Source: Clostridia bacterium (GTDB lineage: Bacteria > Bacillota > Clostridia > Oscillospirales > Acutalibacteraceae). Taken from it: a stretch of DNA of 64,000 nucleotides. Made by a program: the position numbers and the translations under genes. Of the stretch, positions 32,054-39,188 are shown one piece after another. The notes beneath the pieces were generated by a model. The model saw nothing but the letters and a program-made list of their open reading frames with translations. It was not told the origin of the DNA and ran no database searches. Each line of letters opens with the position of its first letter. Positions within the stretch are counted from its first letter, which is position 1. The stretch covers positions 1 through 64,000 of the forward strand of contig JAKSQP010000003.1 in NCBI GenBank assembly GCA_024404025.1. The letters are read 5' to 3'.

Positions 32054-33640
32054 TCAAAATGCTTCAACTGCGGCTTTTTCTGCGGCAAGGCTCTTTTTGT
32101 AGTTTGCCATAAATTCCTCAAAGCCCTTTATATCCTCGGGGTCGGGCTTGACCTCGAATGAATCGCCGCTTGAGAAAACGACCTCGTCAAGGTAATCTTC
32201 AAGTGTCCGGCCGTCTTTGTTCTTCATATAGCTTGCAAGAATTGCAACGCCCCAGGGTCCGCCTTCGCCCGCAGTCTTCATAACCGAAACGGGAGCGCCG
32301 AGAGCTGCGGACATAATCTTCTGACCTGCAACGGGAGCTTTAAAATAACCGCCGTGGCCGAGAATCTTATCAACCTTAACATTTTCATCGGCAAGGATCT
32401 CCATTCCGATGCTGAGGGTTGCGGCTGCGGAGCAAAGCTGCGCTCTTGTAAAGTTTTCAAGAGTGAATTTTGCTTCCGGACCTCTTAAGAAGAGAGGCTT
32501 TCCGGCGTCAAGGCCCGTGATGACCTCGCCCGAAAGATAATTGAAAGCAACAAGGCCTCCGCAGTCTTTGTCGCCAGCCATAGCTGTTTCAAACATCTTA
32601 TCGAGAACTTTATATATGCTCACATCCATACCCATGGCTTTGCAGAAGGATGTGAAGATATTCGCCCATGCGTCAATTTCACCGGAGCAATTGTTGCAAT
32701 GGACCATCGCAACGGGACTGCCGCTCGGAGTTGTTACCATATCAATTTCGGGATAAAGCTTTGAAAGCGCCTTTTCAAGAACGACCATAAGGAAAATTGA
32801 TGTTCCTGCGGAAACGTTGCCGGTGCGCTGTGCAACGGAATTTGTTGCAACCATGCCCGTTCCTGCGTCGCCTTCGGGAGGGCAGAGGGGGATGCCGGCT
32901 TTGAATTCGCCGGTCGGGTCAAGAAGCTTTGCGCCCTCTTCCGTAAGAACGCCCGCTTCATTGCCTGCAACAAGGACCTTCGGAAGAATATCGTTTATCT
33001 TCCATCCGAAGCCTTTTTCGCTGATTTTTTTGTCGAATTTTGCAAGCATCACTTTGTCGTAGTCGTTTATTGTGCTGTCAATGGGGAACATTCCCGAAGC
33101 TTCGCCAATGCCGATAACACGCTTTCCGGTGAGCTTGTAATGAACATAAGCGGCGAGAGTGTAAATCGCATCAACATCGGCAACGTGGCTTTCGCCGTTG
33201 AGAATTGCCTGATAAAGATGAGCGACGCTCCATCTCTGCGGAATGTTGAAATCAAAGAGAGCGGTCAATTCTTCTGCGGCTTTTGCCGTGATCGTGTTTC
33301 TCCAGGTGCGGAATTCCGCAAGCTGACTGCCGTTCTTGTCAAATGCAAGATAGCCGTGCATCATGCCGCTGATTCCGAGTGCGCCTGCCGAAACGAGCTT
33401 AACGCCGTATTTTTCTTCAACGTTCTTTTTGAGCTTTGCAAAAGCAGCCTGCATTCCTTCATAAACTTCATTGAGGGAATAGGTCCATATTCCGTTCTTA
33501 TAGCTGTTTTCCCAGTCAAAGCTGCCGGATGCAAGAGGCTCTGCCTTTTCATCAATAAGAACTGCCTTGATTCTTGTTGAACCGAATTCGATTCCGATTG
33601 CGGTTTTGTTTGCAAGGATAATATCTTTGATGTTTTCCAT
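32054..33640 (-). CDS. FGGY-family carbohydrate kinase
   Basis: This 528-residue kinase has the actin-like ATPase fold: phosphate-1 loop GIEFGSTRIKAVLIDE (around 18), the sugar-site GISGMMHGYL and FRTWRNTIT, the catalytic Asp region PPEGDAGTGMVAT, and the C-terminal ILGHGGYFKAPVAGQKIMS adenosine-binding loop. It phosphorylates a pentulose, hexulose or polyol; the family comprises xylulo-, ribulo-, fuculo-, rhamnulo- and glycerokinases, and its sugar cannot be read. Two glycosidases in the window release fucose and rhamnose, so a fuculose or rhamnulose role is attractive but not shown. The ATG at 33640 follows GGAGTGATAACA. Confidence 0.87.
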   Translation of the reverse strand: MENIKDIILANKTAIGIEFGSTRIKAVLIDEKAEPLASGSFDWENSYKNGIWTYSLNEVYEGMQAAFAKLKKNVEEKYGVKLVSAGALGISGMMHGYLAFDKNGSQLAEFRTWRNTITAKAAEELTALFDFNIPQRWSVAHLYQAILNGESHVADVDAIYTLAAYVHYKLTGKRVIGIGEASGMFPIDSTINDYDKVMLAKFDKKISEKGFGWKINDILPKVLVAGNEAGVLTEEGAKLLDPTGEFKAGIPLCPPEGDAGTGMVATNSVAQRTGNVSAGTSIFLMVVLEKALSKLYPEIDMVTTPSGSPVAMVHCNNCSGEIDAWANIFTSFCKAMGMDVSIYKVLDKMFETAMAGDKDCGGLVAFNYLSGEVITGLDAGKPLFLRGPEAKFTLENFTRAQLCSAAATLSIGMEILADENVKVDKILGHGGYFKAPVAGQKIMSAALGAPVSVMKTAGEGGPWGVAILASYMKNKDGRTLEDYLDEVVFSSGDSFEVKPDPEDIKGFEEFMANYKKSLAAEKAAVEAF

Positions 33641-33743
33641 TGTTATCACTCCAAAAATAAAATATAATTCATTTTAACATTACAGAATTGAAAAGTCCAT
33701 ATATAATCGTCAAATAGAGAAAAATAAAACTTTCGGAATTTAC

Positions 33744-33772
33744 TTGATTTTTTCAGAATGATGATATATAAT
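33744..33772 (+). promoter_or_regulatory. promoter of tRNA-Leu
   Basis: TTGATT (33744-33749) and consensus TATAAT (33767-33772) are spaced by 17 bases, 13 bases before the tRNA. Confidence 0.7.
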
Positions 33773-33785
33773 TAACAAGTTATTT

Positions 33786-33873
33786 GCCGGAATGATGGAA
33801 TTGGCAGACGTGCCGGACTCAAAATCCGGTGGGCTAATACCCCGTGCGGGTTCGACCCCCGCTTCCGGCACCA
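33786..33873 (+). tRNA. tRNA-Leu (anticodon CAA)
   Basis: The 88-base gene has acceptor GCCGGAA/TTCCGGC, anticodon stem CCGGA/TCCGG with loop CTCAAAA giving CAA (reads UUG), the long variable arm typical of leucine tRNAs, a T arm with TTCGACC loop and an encoded CCA. Confidence 0.95.
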
Positions 33874-33874
33874 G

Positions 33875-33909
33875 AAAAAAGCACTTCCGAATTACGGAAG
33901 TGCTTTTTT
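33875..33909. terminator. terminator after tRNA-Leu
   Basis: A perfect 15-bp hairpin (AAAAAAGCACTTCCG at 33875-33889, CGGAAGTGCTTTTTT at 33895-33909) ends in six T on both strands. The stretch 33910-34008 holds nothing further that I can recognise. Confidence 0.9.
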
Positions 33910-34008
33910 CAACGAAATAAATCCTTGCGGGGGTTAAAAGTGTTTGTTTGTGCAGATGTGAACAAATTCAAGAATATTAAACTTAACATATCAAATTTTC
34001 AGAGGTAG

Positions 34009-34245
34009 ATGATGGAACAGGTTAAATTAGCTGAACTGAATATGAAATCACGATCCCAAGCCGTTGCTTTTCTCAAAAAGCTATGGAACAGCGAACGCAC
34101 AAATTGCCCGATTTGCGGAGAAGAACTTGAATTGCTTCATAAAAAAGCAAAGAAAAGCACTTGTGACTGGCAATGCAAAAACTGCGAAAAAACTTACAAA
34201 ACAATAAATTTATTGAATGAAGTAAATGATTTAATGCCGGATTAA
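34009..34245 (+). CDS. small zinc-ribbon protein, transposase-N-terminus-like
   Basis: This 78-residue basic protein has two CxxC knuckles (CPIC around 36-39 and CKNC around 58-61) spaced as in a zinc ribbon, after a helix with the pattern MKSRSQAVAFLKKLW. This order resembles the N-terminal zinc ribbon of IS1595-type transposases, but no catalytic part follows. It could be a stand-alone DNA-binding protein or a remnant. A second ATG at 34012 is an equally good start after AGAGGT. Base composition is lower in GC than the neighbours, consistent with acquisition. Confidence 0.6.
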   Translation: MMEQVKLAELNMKSRSQAVAFLKKLWNSERTNCPICGEELELLHKKAKKSTCDWQCKNCEKTYKTINLLNEVNDLMPD

Positions 34246-34256
34246 CAAATCACGGA

Positions 34257-34928
34257 TTATCGTGTAAAGCATTTAAGCGTATACTTATTTTCTTTTATCA
34301 TTCTCGCAACATCATAAGAATCCTTTGGCATCTCTTCAAAAATCAATCCACCGGGCTCCATGCCGGTTTCTCTGTGAAAATCCGAGCCGGAGGTCATTCG
34401 CAGAGAATATTTTTCTGCCCATCTGAATGCAATGTCATTGCTTGAATTGTGGCCTCCGTGGCCGTTATAGACCTCAATGCCGTCAAGAAGCTCCGGCTCC
34501 GTAACGGTCATTCCTTCTCTGAACGGATGAGCCTGGATTATCGTGAGATCGTGTTCCTTTGCAAAAGGAAGAAATGCTTCAAGAGATTCAATCTGCGAAA
34601 GTGGATTATCTCTTAAAAAATCCTTGTCGAAGCCGTAAACCAGATAGTCATTGTCATTTTCAAGAAAGCGAAGCTCCATGCCGAGAATGACCTTAAAGTT
34701 TTCATTTTCAAGAGCCTTTGCATTGTCATATCCCTTGAAAAAGTTTTCTATCTGAACGGCGTATTCGCCGCCGAGCTTGCTCATATTTCTTTTGTTCATG
34801 TGATCGGTTATGATGATTCCGTCATAACCGAGTTTTTTATACCTTTCTGCGACCTCTGCGGCGGGGATTTCTCCGCAGGAGCTCGATTCCGATGTGTGAA
34901 CATGTGTGTCAAAAAGATAACTTTTCAT
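34257..34928 (-). CDS. PHP-domain metal-dependent phosphoesterase
   Basis: This 223-residue protein shows the PHP motifs: DTHVHTSESSSCG (motif 1, residues 7-19), GIIITDHMNKR (motif 2), the QAHPFREG histidine (motif 3) and SGSDFHRETG (motif 4), together forming a trinuclear metal site. Members hydrolyse phosphate esters or nucleotides; similarity is to the TrpH/YciV or histidinol-phosphatase group. The substrate is unknown. Its ATG follows GGAGGCAGG, and its promoter lies in the divergent region shared with spoIIGA. Confidence 0.82.
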   Translation of the reverse strand: MKSYLFDTHVHTSESSSCGEIPAAEVAERYKKLGYDGIIITDHMNKRNMSKLGGEYAVQIENFFKGYDNAKALENENFKVILGMELRFLENDNDYLVYGFDKDFLRDNPLSQIESLEAFLPFAKEHDLTIIQAHPFREGMTVTEPELLDGIEVYNGHGGHNSSNDIAFRWAEKYSLRMTSGSDFHRETGMEPGGLIFEEMPKDSYDVARMIKENKYTLKCFTR

Positions 34929-34954
34929 TTTTCCTGCCTCCGTTTATTTTTTGA

Positions 34955-34983
34955 ATTATACACCTCAACAAAACCGGATTCAA
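34955..34983 (-). promoter_or_regulatory. promoter of the PHP gene
   Basis: On the minus strand TTGAAT (34978-34983) and consensus TATAAT (34955-34960) are spaced by 17 bases. Confidence 0.65.
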
Positions 34984-35009
34984 TAGATTTTTATTTATTT
35001 CCTGATTTT

Positions 35010-35045
35010 TTGCGACAAAATCATACTGCCGAATCGGAATATAAT
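35010..35045 (+). promoter_or_regulatory. candidate Spo0A-controlled promoter of spoIIGA–sigE
   Basis: A consensus -10 TATAAT (35040-35045) lies 25 bases before the spoIIGA start. Upstream are TGCGACA (35011-35017, six of seven bases of the reverse 0A box) and TGCCGAA (35027-35033, a full match to TGNCGAA). A TTGCGA at 35010 is 24 bases from the -10, a long spacing like that known for the Bacillus spoIIG promoter. Control by Spo0A is inferred. Confidence 0.5.
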
Positions 35046-35069
35046 CATTTTCGGAAGGGCGGTGCGGAT

Positions 35070-36113
35070 TTGAAAACGGTTATTTATGCCGATGTACTGG
35101 TTTTTATAAATATTATTCTGAATTATTTTTTGCTGCGAATCGCTGCAAAAATAACATCATCTGAATGCAGAGCGTTAAGATTTCTTCTTGCATCTCTACT
35201 CGGAGGAGCTTATTCGCTGATCATTTTTGTTGACGGAGTTCCAGATTGGCTGATGCTGATCATCAACCTTGTTTTTTCGGCTTTAATGGTTGCTGCTGCG
35301 TTTGAGATCCGCTCTCTTAAATCTTTTCTGAAAAAGTTTGCGGCATTCTTTCTTTCACATACCGCCTTCGCAGGGGTGATGCTTTTGCTCTGCACCTTTG
35401 TTTTCGGGGATTCGGCAGTTTACAGAAACGGAGCGGTTTATTTTGATGTTGATATTCTTACTCTGACGGTTTCGGCGGTTGTATGCTATGCAGTTTTGAG
35501 CGTTGTTTCTCGTTTCACGAAAAACAGACCTCCCGACGAATGCGTTTACTCGGCAGAGCTTTCGCTGAACGGTAAATCCGTTGATGTCAAGGCACTTTTC
35601 GACACGGGAAATGCTCTGACGGACAGCTTTTCGGGCAGACCGGTTGTTATCTGCGAAATGGTTTATGTGGATAAACTTCTGCCGGATGAAATCAGAGATG
35701 AAAACGGAAATCCCGATTTAACAAAAATGAAGGGATTCCGGCTGATACCGTATTCAACGGTCAGCGGAGCCGGAGCGCTGCCCGCTTTTCCGCTTGATAG
35801 AATAAAAATCAGCGGAAAAGACAAAACGGGAAGCACAGAGAAATTATTTGTTGCCGTAACAGAAAAGAAGCTTGTTTCGGGAGATTATTCGGCTCTTTTC
35901 GGAATGCCCGCATACGAAGCGGTTGTATGGAGAAAATATGAAAGAGGGAATCATTTTGAAGAAATTCATCCGAAAACTGAAAGAAAAAATATTCCGTTTG
36001 ATTTCAAGGGTTTTCAACACGGAAGTAAACTACATAAACGGTCCGGAAACGCTTCCGCCGCCGTTGACGGGCGAAAAGGAGTTGGAATGCCTTCGGCTGC
36101 TCGAAGAAGGTGA
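35070..36113 (+). CDS. spoIIGA: sigma-E processing peptidase SpoIIGA
   Basis: This membrane aspartic protease activates pro-sigma-E in the mother cell. It begins at a TTG ([20 protein letters not shown]) after GGAAGGG, has about five transmembrane helices (residues 1-150) and then the protease domain with the catalytic DTG motif, FDTGNALTD, at D178. At 347 residues it is longer than the ~310 usual, because the frame runs 158 bases into sigE. The last ~55 residues are Arg/Lys-rich and unlike a natural end. One base earlier in phase, a TGA at 35939 would end it just before sigE. This is either a genuine long overlap or a frameshift. Confidence 0.88.
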   Translation: MKTVIYADVLVFINIILNYFLLRIAAKITSSECRALRFLLASLLGGAYSLIIFVDGVPDWLMLIINLVFSALMVAAAFEIRSLKSFLKKFAAFFLSHTAFAGVMLLLCTFVFGDSAVYRNGAVYFDVDILTLTVSAVVCYAVLSVVSRFTKNRPPDECVYSAELSLNGKSVDVKALFDTGNALTDSFSGRPVVICEMVYVDKLLPDEIRDENGNPDLTKMKGFRLIPYSTVSGAGALPAFPLDRIKISGKDKTGSTEKLFVAVTEKKLVSGDYSALFGMPAYEAVVWRKYERGNHFEEIHPKTERKNIPFDFKGFQHGSKLHKRSGNASAAVDGRKGVGMPSAARRR

Positions 36114-36657
36114 CAGAGACGCCCGTGACAAGCTTATAGTTCATAATTTGAGGCTTGTTGTTTATATTGCAAAGAAATTTGAAAACACCGGCGTGCCTGC
36201 CGAGGATCTGGTTTCGATAGGTACTCTCGGTCTGATAAAAGCAATAAACACATTCAGGCTGTCTAAAAATATCAAGCTTGCAACATACGCTTCAAGGTGC
36301 ATCGAAAACGAAATTCTGATGTATCTGCGAAAAACGAATTCTCTGCGCACGGAGGTTTCGTTTTATGAGCCTTTGAATATTGACTGGGACGGAAATGAAC
36401 TCCTCTTATCGGATGTTCTCGGAAGCGAGCCGGATGAAATCTACCGTGATCTCGAATGGGAGGATGAGCGTTCAAGGCTTTATAAAGCGGTTTCAAGGCT
36501 GAATAACAGAGAAAGGCAGATTATGACGATGCGATTCGGTATCGGAGGAGGAAAGGAATATACGCAGAAAGAGGTTGCCGATGAACTTGGAATTTCACAG
36601 AGCTATATTTCAAGATTGGAAAAAAGAATAATTGAAAAAATCAAGAGAGAAATATAA
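35956..36657 (+). CDS. sigE: RNA polymerase sporulation sigma factor SigE
   Basis: This 233-residue sigma-70 family factor drives early mother-cell genes. It has a pro-region of basic and hydrophobic residues at the start ([19 protein letters not shown]), region 2 ([20 protein letters not shown] to [16 protein letters not shown]), and region 4 with [15 protein letters not shown] and the helix-turn-helix [19 protein letters not shown] chose a TTG at 35956, six bases after AGAGGGA, because it gives a length near 239 as in Bacillus; an ATG at 35938 would add six residues. It overlaps the spoIIGA frame, which is expected to encode the peptidase that removes the pro-region. Confidence 0.93.
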   Translation: MKKFIRKLKEKIFRLISRVFNTEVNYINGPETLPPPLTGEKELECLRLLEEGDRDARDKLIVHNLRLVVYIAKKFENTGVPAEDLVSIGTLGLIKAINTFRLSKNIKLATYASRCIENEILMYLRKTNSLRTEVSFYEPLNIDWDGNELLLSDVLGSEPDEIYRDLEWEDERSRLYKAVSRLNNRERQIMTMRFGIGGGKEYTQKEVADELGISQSYISRLEKRIIEKIKREI

Positions 36658-36672
36658 AAAGATGCCTTTCTC

Positions 36673-36701
36673 TTGACAAATTGACATTTATAGTATAAAA
36701 T
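36673..36701 (+). promoter_or_regulatory. promoter of the sigma-like fusion gene
   Basis: Consensus TTGACA (36673-36678) and TAAAAT (36696-36701) are spaced by 17 bases, so this gene is transcribed separately from sigE. A GGGAG at 36757-36761 precedes the GTG start. Confidence 0.7.
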
Positions 36702-36771
36702 CTTTGTATCTATGTAAACAAAAAGAAGTTTAAATTTTTATGTAAAATAAAATGACGGGAGTGAAAATCAA

Positions 36772-38889
36772 GTGAGCGACAACATTAAAGAGCTTGTTGA
36801 AAAAGCGTCAAACGGAAGCGTTGATGCAATGGCAAAGCTTTATTCGCTGACTCTTAAGCCTTCGTTCTTTCTTGCAAATGAACTCTGCGCCGATGAAAAA
36901 GCGGCAGAAGAGATTGCTTCAAAAGCATACGCAAGAGCATTTTGCAATATTTCAAAGCTCAAAAAGCCCGAATCCTTTGAACTTTGGATGAAGCAGAATA
37001 TTGCGGTTGCATACAAAGAAAGCAAAAAATTCAATTTTGATGATTCGGAAACAGTTAACGATGACGGCTCAACCGAATTCCTTTCCGAAAACACACTTTC
37101 CGATAATGAAAAAATCATTTCCGTTTCGGAAGCGGTCAAGGCTCTCAAGCCGGAGCTTAAAGCGGTAACGATTCTTCATTATAATAATGGTATGTCGGTT
37201 GCAAATCTTGCAAAGCTTCTCGGCATAAGCGAGGAAACGGTCAATGCTTTTCTTTCAAAGGCAAGAGCCTGCATTCTTCTTTGGTCAGGCGCTGACGGAG
37301 CGGATGCGGAAAAAGCAAATCCCGTTCCCGTGCTTACGAGAATTTTTCAGCTCAAGGAATCGGCTGCCGATGTTCCCGGCGAATCTGTCAGAGGAATTTT
37401 CAGCTATGCCTTCGGCGAATACAAAAATTCTCTTGTCAAGAGTGCGTTCGCCGCTCCTCCCTCAATTGAGGATGCGGAGCCGGCCAAGGCTCCCGAAGAT
37501 GTAAAAGCGGAGGAAGAGGCAAAAACAGGATCAGACGAAAGCGATAATCTGATTTCGTTTAAGCAGAAAATAAGCGAGATCCTTTCGCAGAAGCCCGAAG
37601 AAAACGCTTCTGATACAGCAGAAGAAAAATCGGAAGAATCCGCTGAGGATGATGACGGACTTGTTATCCCCGAACTCGGCGGAAATCAGCCGAAATTCGA
37701 TTTTATGCCTGATGCAGAAGAAAAAGCAGATGTAAAAGAAGATACGCCGAAGAAAAAATTCAATCTCAATATTCCTTTCCTGAACAAGATTGATTTCAAA
37801 AAATTCAATTTCAGTGCGGTAACTGCATTCTTCAAGAAAATCGGAATCAAAAAGATCGTCATTGCTCTTGTGGCACTTGTTGCCGTTATCGGCGCAATAA
37901 TCGGCATTTCAAATGCGGTCAAAGCTTCAAAAGAAAGGAAAGCTCAGGCGGATATTCCCAAATCAAACTTTGTTGCCGGCGGCTTTGAGGATTGCGAAGA
38001 GCTTGAATATCTCAACGAATATTTCTGCGTATTCAAATCAAAAACAACCGGCAAATACGGTCTTATAGATTATGACGGAAAGCTTCTTCTTCAGCCGAAT
38101 TACGATGAATTCTCAAATTGCGGCAACGGAAGAGATTACAGCAACAGAAACAGTTATCATACGATTGTCAAGGTCGGAAGCGTTAACCACGAAGTTACTT
38201 ATCTCAACGGTCAGGTAAATGTTTCCGAAGAGGTTTATAAGCCTTTAAGTATCGTTATTGAAAATCTCAACAGCAAGAATTATGTTGAGCGTGACCGTTT
38301 CTTTGAAGGCTATGCCGCTGCGCAGAACAGCAAGGGACAGTGGGGCTATATCAGCAAGGAAACAGATAAAAAAGTTATTCCGTTTGAATATCAGGCAGTA
38401 AACGATTTTACCGATATGCAGTCCAATGACTATTGCAGACCCGTAACCGGCGGCCTTGTTGCAGTTAAAAAGGACGGCAAGATGGGTATTATCAATCTTA
38501 AAAATGAAATCATTGCCGGCTTTGAATACGAAAATATCATGCCCGGCAAGAACGGTATTTTCATTGCAAAGAAAGACGGCGTATGGGGAGTTATACTTAC
38601 CGGAACTGCCATGAATTCATTCTCCGGAGTAAATCTTTCGGTCAATGCCGCAGCAGTTGTTCCCTCAGGCGTTTCATCAACTCCGATTGCATCTTATGTT
38701 GTAGGCGAATACGGCGCAAATGTCAGAAGCGATGCAGGCTCGGATTTTGACCTTGTTGCAGAGCTTGAAGAGGGCGATAAGGTTGATGCTTATGCAAGAA
38801 AAGATTCCGAAAGCGGCTCGGAGTGGGTATGCGTTCTCGTTAACGGTCAGTACGGGTGGGTTTCAATGAAAACTCTTGAGGTCGGCTGA
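36772..38889 (+). CDS. membrane-tethered ECF sigma-like protein with WG repeats and SH3b domain
   Basis: This 705-residue protein joins four parts. Residues 1-85 look like sigma-70 region 2 (ASNGSVDAMAKLYSL, EEIASKAYARAFCNI) and 120-175 like region 4 (LKPELKAVTILHYNNGMS, LAKLLGISEETVNAFLSKAR). An acidic linker (about 225-340) leads to one transmembrane helix (about 362-383). The outer part has WG-type repeats (KYGLIDYDGKLLLQP, QWGYISKETDKKVIPFEY, KMGIINLKNEII, VWGVI, residues ~390-620) and a bacterial SH3 domain (YGANVRSDAGSDFDLV, WVCVLVNGQYGWVSM) at the end. Sigma factors with such extracellular sensors and no separate anti-sigma are rare. It sits right after sigE, where sigG is often found. 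Function is unknown. Confidence 0.75.
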   Translation: MSDNIKELVEKASNGSVDAMAKLYSLTLKPSFFLANELCADEKAAEEIASKAYARAFCNISKLKKPESFELWMKQNIAVAYKESKKFNFDDSETVNDDGSTEFLSENTLSDNEKIISVSEAVKALKPELKAVTILHYNNGMSVANLAKLLGISEETVNAFLSKARACILLWSGADGADAEKANPVPVLTRIFQLKESAADVPGESVRGIFSYAFGEYKNSLVKSAFAAPPSIEDAEPAKAPEDVKAEEEAKTGSDESDNLISFKQKISEILSQKPEENASDTAEEKSEESAEDDDGLVIPELGGNQPKFDFMPDAEEKADVKEDTPKKKFNLNIPFLNKIDFKKFNFSAVTAFFKKIGIKKIVIALVALVAVIGAIIGISNAVKASKERKAQADIPKSNFVAGGFEDCEELEYLNEYFCVFKSKTTGKYGLIDYDGKLLLQPNYDEFSNCGNGRDYSNRNSYHTIVKVGSVNHEVTYLNGQVNVSEEVYKPLSIVIENLNSKNYVERDRFFEGYAAAQNSKGQWGYISKETDKKVIPFEYQAVNDFTDMQSNDYCRPVTGGLVAVKKDGKMGIINLKNEIIAGFEYENIMPGKNGIFIAKKDGVWGVILTGTAMNSFSGVNLSVNAAAVVPSGVSSTPIASYVVGEYGANVRSDAGSDFDLVAELEEGDKVDAYARKDSESGSEWVCVLVNGQYGWVSMKTLEVG

Positions 38890-38904
38890 TTCAAATTAAA
38901 TAAT
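38876..38904 (+). promoter_or_regulatory. promoter of the alaS T-box leader
   Basis: TTGAGG (38876-38881), at the end of the preceding gene, and AATAAT (38899-38904) are spaced by 17 bases. The leader begins about eight bases later. This assignment is tentative. Confidence 0.4.
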
Positions 38905-38908
38905 AAAA

Positions 38909-39145
38909 AAGCGATGAAGGAAAAGAATTTCTTCTTTGTTTCACAGAGAGACGGCCTCCGATTTTTCGGGCTGGAATGGCCGCCGGACATTTAAAGAAGA
39001 AAAGGCCGTTCCCGAGCTCCGCCGTGATGAACGGCGGCGTTTATCCGGCGTTAAAAGGAAAAGAGTGGTGCAGTTTTGCGCAATTCGGGTGGTACCGCTG
39101 CCGAAAGGCAGTCCCGTCTGAGTTGAGATAACTGCACCTTTTTTT
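38909..39145 (+). ncRNA. T-box leader controlling alaS (alanine)
   Basis: The leader has the conserved T-box core TTCGGGTGGTACCGC (39084-39098) whose TGGT pairs with the tRNA acceptor end. It has a Stem I with CAGAGAG and GCTGGAA elements, a specifier-loop region with GCC (39005-39007, an alanine codon) before GTTCCCGAGC, Stem III (CCGCCGT/ACGGCGG) and a terminator (GGTGCAGTT/AACTGCACC, 39067-39075 and 39130-39138) with T7. Uncharged tRNA-Ala should favour antitermination. This occupies nearly the whole gene-free stretch 38890-39188. Confidence 0.9.
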
Positions 39146-39188
39146 ATGTGAATTAAATGATTTTTAACCCATAAGGAGGAAAAATATT

